From S34-282 sp034422075 (GTDB taxonomy: Bacteria > Chloroflexota > Dehalococcoidia > Lucifugimonadales > Australimonadaceae): 64,000 nucleotides of DNA. Numbering within the stretch: the stretch's first letter is position 1; every line of letters begins with the position of its first letter. A model generated the notes under the pieces. That model saw only the letters and a program-made list of their open reading frames with translations, did not search any database and was not told where the DNA came from. Below are positions 1-9,096 of this stretch, piece after piece. The position numbers and the translations under genes were made by a program. The stretch covers positions 1 to 64,000 of the forward strand of contig DAOUJX010000060.1 of NCBI GenBank assembly GCA_034422075.1. Reading direction: 5' to 3'.

Positions 1-306
1 GTGCTCGCGAGCCAGGAGGCCGCGCCCGTGCTGGTCGACGTCGAGCACTACCGCCGCCGCCGCGAGGAGCAGATACGCCGCCTGGCCGACCGCGTCGCGG
101 GCCGTGTCGCGAGTACAGGGCGACCCGTCGCACTCGACCCCATGACGCCTGCGGACAGGCGCATTCTCCACATGCACTTGGCCGACAGCACGAGCGTGCA
201 GACGGAGAGCCACGGCGAGGGAGCAGAGCGGCACATCGTGGTGACGCCCATCGACGACCGGCCGCCGTCGCACCACTCGCAGAGACCGCGCAGCCGCAGG
301 GCATAG
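1..306 (+). CDS. jag: Jag/KhpB RNA-binding protein, C-terminal part (5' partial)
   Basis: The visible 101 residues are the tail of a Jag (KhpB, SpoIIIJ-associated) protein. The stretch from about residue 17 to 80 is an R3H single-stranded nucleic-acid-binding domain: an Arg/Glu-rich helix, then RPVALDPMTPADRRILHMHL, then the TESHGEGAERHIVVTP strand-turn typical of this family. The KH domain and N-terminal Jag region lie upstream of the window, so position 1 is not the true start. The extreme C-terminus is basic. Jag usually follows yidC near the origin; only the downstream side is seen here. The family is linked to RNA binding and cell-envelope control. Confidence 0.85.
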   Translation: MLASQEAAPVLVDVEHYRRRREEQIRRLADRVAGRVASTGRPVALDPMTPADRRILHMHLADSTSVQTESHGEGAERHIVVTPIDDRPPSHHSQRPRSRRA

Positions 307-324
307 CTCCGGAGCCGCATACCG

Positions 325-1215
325 ATGGAGGAGCCGCAAGCAGCCTCAGGCGCCCGCTACGTCGTCCGCACTGAGCGGCTGGCACTGGCTGTCGCCGCAC
401 CCTTCATCGCGTTGCTCGCGACCTCCTTCATCGCGTGGGGCTGGTCGCGCCTCGACGCCTTGCCCGAGTGGGGAAACCTGACGCCGCCGGGCATCGTGAT
501 ACTCATCGGTCTCGTCGCCGGTGGGATGTGGGCCTACCAGCGCCGCCTGCCCCTCGGGCTGTTGACGTGGGCGGCGGGAGCGCAAGGCGCAATCGTACTG
601 CTGACGACGGGCTTCATCGCACGCGACCCTGACCCGTTGCAGGGGCTTGCCGCGCTGGGTGCGTATGCGCTCGTCTACGCGACGGCACTCGTGCTGGCAG
701 CAAGCCTCATGCGCCACGGAGTCTCGCTGGGAATGGGGTCGGTCACGCTGTTCGTCTTGACGCAGACGATGCGCTTCCCGATCTTCGAGGCGGACGCAGA
801 GCCTGTGCTCGCGAATGCCTCACTTTTCACCCTGGCGGCGGCCGTGCGCGCGACGGTGGAGCTGGTGCTGCTGGTGTGGCTCGGCGTGCGCTTCATCTCT
901 TCGCCACCGGAAGAGCGTCGCCGCTGGGCGATTGCCTTAGCGGTGCTCGCCGCCGCGCATGGCGCCCTCGCCTCGTGGGAGGGTTTGGTGCTACTGAACG
1001 AGTTCTCAGCAGCGGCGATGGCTGCGCAAGCCGCGCGATGGCTCGGCCTCGTGGGGATCCAACTGGGCTTGGCGTTCGCCGTAGGCCGCCTCCGCCGCGC
1101 CTTCGCACACTTCGAGGTCAAGGAGGCGGACGATGCGCCGCGGGACCCCGCCGCGCCCGTTGCCGAGCCCCCTCGCCGCAAGCGCCCGGCAAGGCGCAGG
1201 CGAGGAAGGCGGTAG
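325..1215 (+). CDS. Polytopic membrane protein of unknown function
   Basis: A 296-residue protein with about seven hydrophobic segments spread over residues 20-255, followed by a hydrophilic tail ending in a run of Lys and Arg (about residues 280-296). The basic tail is probably cytoplasmic. I do not recognise the family. It begins 18 bases after jag and is followed by purF, so co-transcription with either neighbour is possible. No catalytic motif is visible. Confidence 0.7.
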   Translation: MEEPQAASGARYVVRTERLALAVAAPFIALLATSFIAWGWSRLDALPEWGNLTPPGIVILIGLVAGGMWAYQRRLPLGLLTWAAGAQGAIVLLTTGFIARDPDPLQGLAALGAYALVYATALVLAASLMRHGVSLGMGSVTLFVLTQTMRFPIFEADAEPVLANASLFTLAAAVRATVELVLLVWLGVRFISSPPEERRRWAIALAVLAAAHGALASWEGLVLLNEFSAAAMAAQAARWLGLVGIQLGLAFAVGRLRRAFAHFEVKEADDAPRDPAAPVAEPPRRKRPARRRRGRR

Positions 1216-1292
1216 AAGGCGGGGTAGGAGAGCGAGCGCCGATAGCGTATACTCGCCCGTGGCAGGGAGGACGCTTCTTGGCCGGCACCCGC

Positions 1293-2741
1293 ATGGCAGA
1301 CGGCGACGTTGTCCACGAGGAGTGTGGTGTCGTCGGCGTGTACCTGCCGGGGGCGACGGACAATCAGGCGGCGCTTGCCGCCTTCTATGGCATCTTCGCG
1401 CTGCAGCACAGGGGCCACGAAAGCGCCGGCATCGCCGCCGGCGACGGTCGCACGCTGCGCAACTTCACCGGCATGGGCCTCGTCTCCAACGTCTTCCGCC
1501 AAGATGACCTCGAGCGGTTGCCGGGGCACGTAGCCGTCGGCCATACGCGCTACTCAACGACGGGCTCGAGCAGCCCCATGAACGCGCAGCCCATCATTTC
1601 CAAGGGCCCCGCCATCGAACTGGCCCTGGCGCACAATGGCAACGTCATCAACTCGGCGGCGTTGCGCGACCAACTGCGTAACAACCACGGCGTCACCTGC
1701 GCCACCGGCACCGACTCCGAAGCCATCGCCCACCTGCTCGCATGGGCACCCGGTGAGACTTGGCGCGAACGAGCTGACTACCTGATACGCCAACTCGAAG
1801 GAGCGTACTCGCTCGTAATCGCCACGCGCGACGCCCTTGTCGCTATTCGTGACCCCCTCGGCGTTCGGCCCTTGTGCCTCGGTCGCTATGGCAACGGATG
1901 GGTGGTCGCCTCTGAAAGCACCGCGCTTGACCATGTCGGCGCGCAGTTCGTCCGCGAGATCGCACCGGGGGAGACCGTTGTCATCGACGTGGAAGGGCTG
2001 ACGAGCATTCCTTGCAGCACACCGCGAGAGTCGCCCGCGCACTGCGTCTTTGAGCACATCTACTTTGCGCGCCCGGACGCAATCCTGGAGGGACGGCTCG
2101 CCCATGTGGCGCGTGAGCGCATGGGCGCGGAACTTGCGCGCGCCTATCCCGTCGACGCCGATATCGTCATCCCTGTGCCGGACTCGGCCAACTCAGCCGC
2201 GATTGGATATGCACGCCAATCGGGGCTGCCGCTCGACTTCGGCCTCATCAAGAACCGCTACGTTGGGCGCACCTTCATCGAGCCCGACCAGCACTTCCGC
2301 GAGTTGGGCGTCCGCAACAAATTCAACCCTCTGCCTGAGGTGCTCTCCGGCAAGCGAATCGTCGTCGTGGACGACAGCATCGTGCGCGCGACGACCACAC
2401 CGCACATCATTGCGCTCTTGCGCGCCGCTGGCGCCGCAGAGGTACATATGCGCGTCTGCGCGCCTCCCATCCGCCACCCCTGCTACTTCGGCGTCGATAT
2501 GGCGCACAAGGGCGAGTTTGTCGCAGACGGGCGCACGGTGGCCGAGATATGCCAGCGCATCGGGGCTGACTCCCTCGCCTACCTCACCGTCGAGCAGCTG
2601 CACACGGCTGTTTCTGGCGACCTATCCGGCAAAGGCTACTGCGACGCCTGCTTCACCGGCGACTACCCCGTGCCCGTCCAATTGCAGCTCGGCAAACTCG
2701 ACCTCGAAAAGCCCACCCTCGCCCAAGCCGACCGGACGTAG
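1293..2741 (+). CDS. purF: Amidophosphoribosyltransferase (PurF), Fe-S type
   Basis: Catalyses the first step of purine synthesis, transferring ammonia from glutamine to PRPP to make phosphoribosylamine. A short propeptide precedes the N-terminal nucleophile in the sequence EECGVVGVY, so Cys 11 would become Cys 1 after processing, as in Bacillus PurF. The glutaminase domain has QHRGHESAG, HTRYSTTG and TDSEAIAHL. The PRTase domain carries the PRPP loop VVVDDSIVRATT. Four cysteines (SPAHC, VCAPPIRHPC and GYCDAC) fit the ligands of the Bacillus-type 4Fe-4S cluster. ATG 1293 is used here, but TTG 1278, in frame and 7 bases after GGAGG, has the better ribosome binding site and may be the real start. 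The stop overlaps the next start by one base. Confidence 0.95.
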   Translation: MADGDVVHEECGVVGVYLPGATDNQAALAAFYGIFALQHRGHESAGIAAGDGRTLRNFTGMGLVSNVFRQDDLERLPGHVAVGHTRYSTTGSSSPMNAQPIISKGPAIELALAHNGNVINSAALRDQLRNNHGVTCATGTDSEAIAHLLAWAPGETWRERADYLIRQLEGAYSLVIATRDALVAIRDPLGVRPLCLGRYGNGWVVASESTALDHVGAQFVREIAPGETVVIDVEGLTSIPCSTPRESPAHCVFEHIYFARPDAILEGRLAHVARERMGAELARAYPVDADIVIPVPDSANSAAIGYARQSGLPLDFGLIKNRYVGRTFIEPDQHFRELGVRNKFNPLPEVLSGKRIVVVDDSIVRATTTPHIIALLRAAGAAEVHMRVCAPPIRHPCYFGVDMAHKGEFVADGRTVAEICQRIGADSLAYLTVEQLHTAVSGDLSGKGYCDACFTGDYPVPVQLQLGKLDLEKPTLAQADRT

Positions 2742-3832
2742 TGGCGCCACAGACCATCGTTGACATACGAAGAGCAATCGACGCGCTCGAGACAGAGGCG
2801 CGCGCTGTCGTTGACCGGCTCTACTCCATCGACGTCACCACCAGCCGCCTGCGCGTTCCGCAGACGATGACGCCGTGGGTGGAACAGCAATTCGGCGGTG
2901 TTGCGAACGTGGAGGAGCAGACGCTCGTACGCATCGACAACCGCGTAACGGGGGAGGGCGCGCTCTTCAACAGCCTGCGCGCACTGCGCCCTGTCCAAGC
3001 GCGCCCCGCCTCAGCCGACGATGAGATAGCGCGCAGTCTCGAGAATGACGCGCTTGCCGACCCGCCTGCATCGACGCCGGAGGACACCTTCGGACGCGTT
3101 GCGAACGAGCACGGCGTGACGGCGGCCAACGTCGCGCGCTACGACGCGCACCACAGCCTCATCGTCTTCGGCGAGCCTGATCCGCTCTCCTTCACACCGG
3201 ATGCCGTCGCAGGGCACGTTGAGCTGGCGCTGCGCTGGTTTGATGCCGCGCAGGCAGCTGATCCCGACGCGCGCTACCCCTACCTGATGTGGAACTGCCT
3301 GTGGCGAGCCGGAGGATCGCTCGTTCACGGCCATGCCCAGCTTTCCCTCGCCCGCAACCGCCACTATGCCAAGGTGGAGCGCTTGCGCGCCGACGCCGAC
3401 ACCTACCTGCGGGCACACGGCGCAAACTACTTCCATGACCTCTGGCATGTTCACGACGCCCTCCGCTTGGGCATACGTGTCGATGAGGCGCAGGCCATCG
3501 CGGTGCTGACGCCACTCAAGGAGCGCGAGGTGTGGGTGCGCTTGCCGAAGTTCTCACCCGAGCACGGGCGCTCGCTCGCCAGGCTGCTGCGCGCGCTCAT
3601 CGACGGCCTTGGTGTGCAGTCGTTCAACGTCGGTGTGCTGATGCCTCCGCTAGACGGGGTGGACGCCAGCTGGGACGGGTTTCCCGTCGTGGCCCGCATC
3701 ATCGACAGGGGGCCGCTCAACAGCCGGACGAGTGACTTTGGCGGGATGGAGCTATTCGCGCAGAGTGTCGTGGCCGCCGACCCCTTCGAAGTGGCGCGCG
3801 CACTGCGCTCAGCGCTCGGCGGAGACGGCTGA
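2741..3832 (+). CDS. GalT-like (HIT superfamily) nucleotidyltransferase/phosphorylase-like protein
   Basis: 363 residues. About residues 184-203 read MWNCLWRAGGSLVHGHAQLS, which matches the GalT/Ap4A-phosphorylase active-site pattern N-x-G/A-x-S-L-x-H-x-H-x-Q, with HGH in place of HPH. A central segment (ARYDAHHSLIVFGEPDP) corresponds to the strand preceding it in GalT-fold proteins. The GTG start overlaps the purF stop by one base and the end overlaps the glycosyltransferase start by one base, so the three genes are translationally coupled. Substrate unknown; a nucleoside-diphosphate-linked phosphorylase or uridylyltransferase is the family expectation. It need not act on galactose. Confidence 0.65.
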   Translation: MAPQTIVDIRRAIDALETEARAVVDRLYSIDVTTSRLRVPQTMTPWVEQQFGGVANVEEQTLVRIDNRVTGEGALFNSLRALRPVQARPASADDEIARSLENDALADPPASTPEDTFGRVANEHGVTAANVARYDAHHSLIVFGEPDPLSFTPDAVAGHVELALRWFDAAQAADPDARYPYLMWNCLWRAGGSLVHGHAQLSLARNRHYAKVERLRADADTYLRAHGANYFHDLWHVHDALRLGIRVDEAQAIAVLTPLKEREVWVRLPKFSPEHGRSLARLLRALIDGLGVQSFNVGVLMPPLDGVDASWDGFPVVARIIDRGPLNSRTSDFGGMELFAQSVVAADPFEVARALRSALGGDG

Positions 3833-4560
3833 TGGCTACCCTCGACATCGTCATCCCGGTGCTGAACGAGGAGCATTCGCTGCCCGGGTGCATCGACACG
3901 CTGATCAACTTCCTCGACGCCGAGATGTCGCAGTACCAGTGGCGAATCGTCGTCGCCGACAACGGATCGACCGACGCCACGTTGGAGGTGGCGAAGGCTT
4001 ACGCATCGCAGTCGGACAGGGTCGGCTACATTCACCTTGACCGGCGCGGGCGCGGGCGGGCGCTCAAGAGGGCGTGGTCGGAAAGCAACGCCGATGTGGT
4101 CTCCTACATGGATGTCGACCTTTCGACCGACCTGGCGGCGTTCCCGGCGCTCATCGGCGCAATCGCCGACGAAGGGTACGACGTAGCGACAGGCAGCCGG
4201 TTGATGCGCGGCTCACGGACGACGCGCTCGCTGAAGCGCGAGTCGATATCTCGCGCCTACAACCTACTGATAAAGGCGGTGCACTGGACGCACCTATCGG
4301 ACGCGCAATGCGGCTTCAAAGCACTCGGACGCGCATCCGCCGATGCCGTGCTGCCGCTGATCGTCGACAACCACTGGTTCTTCGATACGGAGTTGCTGCT
4401 CATCGCGGAGAAGCGCGGCTTCCGCATCAAGGAGGTACCCGTCACCTGGCGCGAGGACCCCGACACACGCGTCAAGATAGCGAGCACCGCACTCGAAGAC
4501 ATCAGAGGCCTGCTGCGCCTGCGATTTGGTGGCATCCCACAGGTGAAAAGGCAGGGTTGA
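3832..4560 (+). CDS. Family 2 glycosyltransferase, dolichol/polyprenyl-phosphate mannosyltransferase-like
   Basis: A GT-A fold transferase of 242 residues. It opens with DIVIPVLNEEHSLP, has the nucleotide-binding VADNGSTD, and the metal-binding D-x-D-type motif in SYMDVDLSTDL. The later DAQCGFKALGR and the acidic-aromatic NHWFFDTELL are typical of the DPM1/GtrB branch, which transfers a sugar from a nucleotide sugar to polyprenyl phosphate. No transmembrane tail is present, so it is the soluble DPM1-like form. Coupled to the GalT-like gene by a TGATG overlap, which suggests a shared nucleotide-sugar pathway. Confidence 0.85.
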   Translation: MATLDIVIPVLNEEHSLPGCIDTLINFLDAEMSQYQWRIVVADNGSTDATLEVAKAYASQSDRVGYIHLDRRGRGRALKRAWSESNADVVSYMDVDLSTDLAAFPALIGAIADEGYDVATGSRLMRGSRTTRSLKRESISRAYNLLIKAVHWTHLSDAQCGFKALGRASADAVLPLIVDNHWFFDTELLLIAEKRGFRIKEVPVTWREDPDTRVKIASTALEDIRGLLRLRFGGIPQVKRQG

Positions 4561-4599
4561 GCGCGCACCTTTGGTATGATGCGCTAGCGCAAGACGCCA

Positions 4600-5598
4600 A
4601 TGATTCCGCAGAACACGCACTTCGAAGTCCGGCCCTCCCTCATCACCGGCGACACCGCCGACGTATACCTGCACCGCACCCAGCGCATCCTGCGCAGCGA
4701 GGGACTGAACCCCGTCGTCCTGATGGAGTTCTCGGCGGGCGGCGACGGGACACTGTGCGGCACGCAGGAGGTCAAGGCCGTCCTCAGTTCTGTCACTGCT
4801 GCGGGCAACCGCGAGGTGTGGGCGGTCGAGGAAGGATCTCGCATCGCGCGCGGCGAGGTTTGCCTGACCGTCCGAGCCCCCTACTCGTCGTTCGGCCTCT
4901 ATGAGACGGCCATCACCGGCATCCTGGCCCACTCCACCGGATGGGCAAGCGCTGCCTACGAACTCGTCAAGGCGGCGAACGGCGTGCCCGTTGTCAACGT
5001 CGGCGCGCACAACGTCCACCCCACCGTCGCGCCCGTGATGGACTATGCAGCCGTCGTTGGGGGGTGCGCTGGCGGCTCAACCGCGCTCGGCGGCCGCCTC
5101 ACCAACACGCAGCCCGTGAGTTCGGTCGGCGGCGCGCTGCTCCAAATCATCGGCGACCCCAACCGCGCGCTGCAGGCGTTCGACCGCTCCGTCCCACCCG
5201 ACGCGAAGCGCATCGCCTACGTAGACCCACGCCGCGACATCGTCGAGCAGGTGGTCGCGGTCGCGCGGCTCATGCGCGACCGCCTCGACGCCGTCCGCCT
5301 GGCGCGCGTTCCGGGCGGCAAGCAGGTGCCAGCCGAGACGGTGCATGAGGTGCGCGAGCGGCTCGACAGCCTGGGATGCAAGCACACCATCGTCATCGTT
5401 TCGGGCTTTCTCTCGCCGGAGCGCATCGCGTCGCTATTGGACGAGGGCGCGCCGGTGGGCATGTTCCACGACGGGGGCTATATCGCAGCGGCGCAGCCGA
5501 TGCCCTTCAGGCCCGCCATACGCTCCATCAGCGATAGGCCCGTGCAGCAGGAGACCGAGCCTGCGCCGCCCAATCCGCGCCTGCTGCGCTTACTCTAG
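4600..5598 (+). CDS. pncB: Nicotinate phosphoribosyltransferase, short form
   Basis: NAD salvage enzyme joining nicotinate and PRPP. The N-terminal barrel motif FEVRPSLITGDTADVYLHRT, the central GAHNVHPTVAPVMDYAAVVGG (with the active-site His region) and the phosphate-binding GMFHDGGYI near residue 290 follow the compact archaeal/bacterial NAPRTase-like branch. At 332 residues it lacks the long C-terminal extension of E. coli PncB. It starts 39 bases after the glycosyltransferase. The upstream TATGAT could be a -10 box, but no clear -35 is seen. A related quinolinate or nicotinamide specificity cannot be excluded from sequence. Confidence 0.8.
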   Translation: MIPQNTHFEVRPSLITGDTADVYLHRTQRILRSEGLNPVVLMEFSAGGDGTLCGTQEVKAVLSSVTAAGNREVWAVEEGSRIARGEVCLTVRAPYSSFGLYETAITGILAHSTGWASAAYELVKAANGVPVVNVGAHNVHPTVAPVMDYAAVVGGCAGGSTALGGRLTNTQPVSSVGGALLQIIGDPNRALQAFDRSVPPDAKRIAYVDPRRDIVEQVVAVARLMRDRLDAVRLARVPGGKQVPAETVHEVRERLDSLGCKHTIVIVSGFLSPERIASLLDEGAPVGMFHDGGYIAAAQPMPFRPAIRSISDRPVQQETEPAPPNPRLLRLL

Positions 5599-5607
5599 CG
5601 GCTGCGC

Positions 5608-6255
5608 TCAATCGACCCGGTACGTCCCCCACTCGAAACCGCCGTCCGTGGCGATCGCCGCCGCAGCCGCAACGGGGTGTTCAAAATCTGCGAACGCACC
5701 TCCCTCGACAGCGTAGCGCGCTGCCTCGTGCGCCGAGGCTGCGTCGAACACTGACCTCTGTTCGGCGCGAACGTCGTTCGCCTCGTACGTCGCAAGGTAG
5801 TGCGCGGTGCCCGCTTGAAGTTGCACCGCTGTTACCGCGAGCGCATCGTCGCGGACGATACCGAGCCAGGCCGTATCGCCCGCCCGTGGCAAGACTGCGG
5901 CGATGCGCGGCGTGTTGAGCGCATCCTTTTCGTAGTCGAGCGTCTGCAATGCAAGGGCGAGCGCGTCGCGCGGCGCCATGCCGGACGCAATCTTCTCCGC
6001 GATGGGGTCGGTGTGGCTGCCGTTGGTCGCGACGCACCAATCGCCGGCGGGGCGCATCGCGGCGTAGGCGATGTAGGGACTACGGCGCACGTCCGCCTCG
6101 GTCCCCTCGCGCGGCACTATCGCGATCGCGCCGTTTGTCTCGACCGCCTCGCGGTTGGGAAAGGAGCGGCTAGAGACGCGGTAGAGCACGGCGTTGCGCC
6201 CCGCTCTCGTTCTCCCTGCTGCGACGATGCGTCCGACGTACACGACGTCACGCAA
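5608..6255 (-). CDS. purO: Archaeal-type IMP cyclohydrolase (PurO)
   Basis: Carries out the last step of IMP synthesis, cyclising FAICAR to IMP. The N-terminal segment YVGRIVAAGRTRAGRNAVLY followed by RVSSRSFPNREAV, the central SNG/TNGSHTDPIAEKIASGM, and DYEKDALNTPRIAA match archaeal PurO closely. 215 residues is the usual PurO length. It does not resemble the bacterial PurH cyclohydrolase domain. The TTG start at 6255 overlaps the end of tsaD by 8 bases; GTG 6243, giving MYVGRI, fits archaeal homologues equally well. With purF on the opposite strand it makes part of a purine cluster. Confidence 0.88.
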   Translation of the reverse strand: MRDVVYVGRIVAAGRTRAGRNAVLYRVSSRSFPNREAVETNGAIAIVPREGTEADVRRSPYIAYAAMRPAGDWCVATNGSHTDPIAEKIASGMAPRDALALALQTLDYEKDALNTPRIAAVLPRAGDTAWLGIVRDDALAVTAVQLQAGTAHYLATYEANDVRAEQRSVFDAASAHEAARYAVEGGAFADFEHPVAAAAAIATDGGFEWGTYRVD

Positions 6256-7261
6256 TGGCCAGTGACGGCGCTACGTCGAATGCGGCGTCGCTCGCGCCAT
6301 CCTCAGTCAAACGAAAGTAGCCTGCGGCGGCGATCATCGACCCGTTGTCGGTGCAGCGCTTGGGCGTGGGGATGAGAACGGGCGCATCGACGCGCTCCTT
6401 GCACGCCGCGCGCAGCGGCCCGTTGGCGGAGACTCCGCCGCCCAGTATCAGCCCCCGCGCGCCGGTCCGCTCCACCGCAAGCGCCGCCTTGGCCGACACC
6501 ACATCAACCACTGCCTCTTGGAAGGCGCGCGCCATCGTCGCAACCACCTCCGCGTCGTCCGGTGGCTCCAAGTGTATCCCTGCGTCCTGTGCGCGATGGA
6601 GCAGCGCCGTCTTGAGGCCGGAGAAGCTGAAGTCGAGCGCACCGTTGAGCCACGCGCGGGGCAACGGCGCGGACGCGGGTGCATCGACCGCCGCCGCCTG
6701 TATCGCGGGGCCCCCTGGGAAGCCCAACCCCAGGATGCGCGCCGCCTTGTCGAACGCCTCCCCTGAGGCGTCGTCGAGCGTCTGGCCGAGCAGCGTGTAG
6801 TCGCCGTGGCCGCGCATCAGGTAGAGGTGGGTGTGCGCCCCCGACGCGATCAAGGCCACAAGCGGAAAGCCTGGCTCCTCGGCCGGGTCGTCGAAGTCGA
6901 GCCAGGCGGCGTAGATGTGCCCTTCGATGTGGTGCACGCCCGTGAGCGGCAGCCCGCGTGCCAGCGCGATGGCCTTGGCCGTGTTGACGCCGACCATCAG
7001 CGAGCCCGCAAGCCCCGGCCCGCGCGTCACCGCAACGGCGTCGATGCCGTCCAGCGTCGCATCCGCATCCGCCAGCGCTTGCTCGATGACGGGGATGATC
7101 TGGAGCAGGTGCTGGCGCGAGGCTACCTCGGGCACGATTCCGCCGTAGCGTGCGTGCACCTCGATCTGCGAGGCGACGACGTCGGAGAGGACGCGGCGCC
7201 CGTCTTCCACGACCGCCGCCGCCGTCTCATCGCACGACGTCTCGATGCCAAGGATGCGCAT
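6248..7261 (-). CDS. tsaD: tRNA N6-adenosine threonylcarbamoyltransferase TsaD
   Basis: Transfers the threonylcarbamoyl group to A37 of ANN-decoding tRNAs (t6A synthesis). The protein opens with the signature GIETSCDETAAAVVEDG, followed by GIVPEVASRQH. The metal-binding pair is in HHIEGHIYAAW. GLKTALL and the C-terminal GGGVSANGPLR and DNGSMIAAAG (ASKHA nucleotide-binding) are present. 337 residues is standard length. The TsaB, TsaC and TsaE partners are not in this window. It is the first gene of a two-gene unit with purO. Confidence 0.95.
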   Translation of the reverse strand: MRILGIETSCDETAAAVVEDGRRVLSDVVASQIEVHARYGGIVPEVASRQHLLQIIPVIEQALADADATLDGIDAVAVTRGPGLAGSLMVGVNTAKAIALARGLPLTGVHHIEGHIYAAWLDFDDPAEEPGFPLVALIASGAHTHLYLMRGHGDYTLLGQTLDDASGEAFDKAARILGLGFPGGPAIQAAAVDAPASAPLPRAWLNGALDFSFSGLKTALLHRAQDAGIHLEPPDDAEVVATMARAFQEAVVDVVSAKAALAVERTGARGLILGGGVSANGPLRAACKERVDAPVLIPTPKRCTDNGSMIAAAGYFRLTEDGASDAAFDVAPSLAIA

Positions 7262-7820
7262 AGCAAGCTAATGGTAACACCGGGCCAATCGCCCTCACCG
7301 TCAAACCTTCGCGCGGGTCAGGCCGGGTCCCGGCCTAGCGGGAGTTCGGGGGCGTCCGCCCCTCGACAGCCCCTTCTTCCTTGTCATTTCCGGGAATGAA
7401 GAGAGGGTGCACAAAGGTGCGAGGGTGCCGTCGCACACCCCTTCCTTCCGCCCACTGCATGATGACGCCTCGTGCCCCTACGCTGTCACTGCGCGCCGCT
7501 GCGAGGCCAAACGCCCCTCTCCGTACCAAGTATGGATCAGGCGCCTGCTGCCGGCGAATTGGGACCATACGGGACACTTTCGAATGGTCTCCCTCATCGC
7601 CCAAGCGTAAATTGGCGTCGCTCACGCCCCAATGGCCGTGTTCCAAACACCTCGCTCGCCTCTGCCCCAGTAGCGGTTAGGAGTGGCGCGTTCCTCCGCC
7701 AGCGCACCCGTTAGCAATTGGTGCGTCAGATTCCTGCCTTCGCAGGAATGGCGAAGATGGCCGCGTGCTAATATCGCCGGACGGTATGGTGCGGCGCGAC
7801 TTGGGCGCGAAGAGTGAACG
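7262..7820. other. 559-base intergenic region with hairpins and a dispersed palindrome
   Basis: No convincing gene. The region between divergently transcribed tsaD and the CNNM/CBS gene contains GC-rich palindromes near 7321-7365 (GGCCGGG/CCGGCC and GGGGCG/CGCCCC) and the dispersed ATTCCTGC palindrome at 7730-7749. Short open frames here have no clear ribosome binding site and look non-coding. Confidence 0.6.
7730..7749. repeat. Dispersed palindromic repeat, copy 1
   Basis: ATTCCTGC-CTTC-GCAGGAAT, an 8-bp perfect inverted repeat with a 4-base loop. Related palindromes occur at 23203-23223 and 41662-41679. Reading through such repeats gives peptides such as FLRRQES or VIPAKAG, often mis-annotated as protein ends in high-GC genomes. 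Confidence 0.65.
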
Positions 7821-9092
7821 ATGTCCGATGACGTTGGTCTTGTTAGCTACATCCTCGTAGGCGTGTTCGTCGTGCTTTCCGCCTTCTTCTCCGGCTCGGA
7901 GGCGGCCCTGCTGTCGGTGCAGCGCGTGCGGATTCAGGCGATGTTGGAGCACCGAGCGCCCGGCGCCCGGCGCGTAGCACGCCTCATCGAGCGGCCCGAG
8001 CGGCTGCTGCCGCCGATCTTGCTCGGCAACAACCTGGTCAACACCGCCGCCGCCGCCATCGCAACCACCATCGCCATCGCGCTCATCGACGATGAGAACA
8101 CCGCAGTGCTGGTTGCCACCGTTGCCGTCACCGCCATCCTGCTGATCTTCGGCGAGACGATTCCCAAGACGGTCGGCGCACGCGCGCCGGAGCGCGCTTC
8201 CATCATCGTCGCCATCCCTATCCAGGCAATCAGCTTCGTCCTGAAGCCCATCTCCGTCCTGCTCCAGTACGTCGGCACGCTCGTGGCGTCCGCCATCGGC
8301 GGTGAGCGCGCAGCCGTCACGGAGGCCGAAATCAAGGCGATGGTGAGCCTTGGCAGGCAGGAGGGCGAATTGGAGCATGGGGAAGCGGAGATGATCCACC
8401 GCGTGTTCGAGTTCGGCGACCGACGCGTGCGCGAGGTGATGACGCCGCGCCCTGAAATCGTCTGGGTCAACAACGACGCGACCGTCTCCGACTTCCTGCG
8501 TCTCTATGGCGAGCACTCCCACACGCGCTTCCCCGTGCGCGATACGTCCAACGGCGACGTGCTCGGCCTGCTGTCGGTCAAAGACGTCGTACGGAGTATG
8601 GCGGCAGGGGCCGCGCTCGACGACCGCGCCGTCGGCGAGTTGCGGCAAGTCCACTTCGTGCCCGAGACCAAGCAGGTGCGCGACCTGCTCGGCGAGATGC
8701 AAGAGGCGCGCTACCAGCTCGCGATGGTTGCCGACGAATTTGGCGACATTGCCGGCCTCGTCACGCTCAAGCGCCTCACCGAGGGCATCGTCGGCCCGAC
8801 GACGGGAGATGACGAGCAGGCAGCCACGCAGGAAGTGATCGCCGTCATGGATGACACCTTCGAAATCGACGGCGGATTCGCCGTATCGGAGGCCAACGAC
8901 CGGCTCGGCCTGCAACTGCCCGAGGGTAACTACGAGACCATCGCGGGACTAGTGCTGGACTTGCTCGGCAGAGTGCCCAGGGAGGGCGATCAGGCAATCG
9001 TCGACGGCCACGCCCTGCAAGTCGTCGAGATGCGGGGCGTGCGCATCGCACGCGTCACCGTACGCCGCCCGCCACCCACGTCTGCGGAGTAG
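7821..9092 (+). CDS. CNNM/CBS/CorC-domain membrane protein (HlyC/CorC family)
   Basis: A 423-residue protein with three to four N-terminal membrane segments (residues 5-160, the CNNM domain), including GSEAALLSVQRVR and the family motif GETIPKTVGAR. Two CBS domains follow (about 205-325), starting at REVMTPRPEIVWV. A C-terminal CorC/HlyC transporter-associated domain (about 345-420) contains FEIDGGFAVSEANDRLGL. Homologues act in divalent-cation (Mg or Co) efflux or homeostasis. It lies 4 bases upstream of tilS. Confidence 0.9.
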   Translation: MSDDVGLVSYILVGVFVVLSAFFSGSEAALLSVQRVRIQAMLEHRAPGARRVARLIERPERLLPPILLGNNLVNTAAAAIATTIAIALIDDENTAVLVATVAVTAILLIFGETIPKTVGARAPERASIIVAIPIQAISFVLKPISVLLQYVGTLVASAIGGERAAVTEAEIKAMVSLGRQEGELEHGEAEMIHRVFEFGDRRVREVMTPRPEIVWVNNDATVSDFLRLYGEHSHTRFPVRDTSNGDVLGLLSVKDVVRSMAAGAALDDRAVGELRQVHFVPETKQVRDLLGEMQEARYQLAMVADEFGDIAGLVTLKRLTEGIVGPTTGDDEQAATQEVIAVMDDTFEIDGGFAVSEANDRLGLQLPEGNYETIAGLVLDLLGRVPREGDQAIVDGHALQVVEMRGVRIARVTVRRPPPTSAE

Positions 9093-9096
9093 CGCC

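Noticed and set aside
7677..8915. A 412-codon open frame opposite the CNNM/CBS gene
   Set aside because: Antisense shadow of a well-supported gene; Asp/His/Gly-rich, and its end is derived from the dispersed palindrome.
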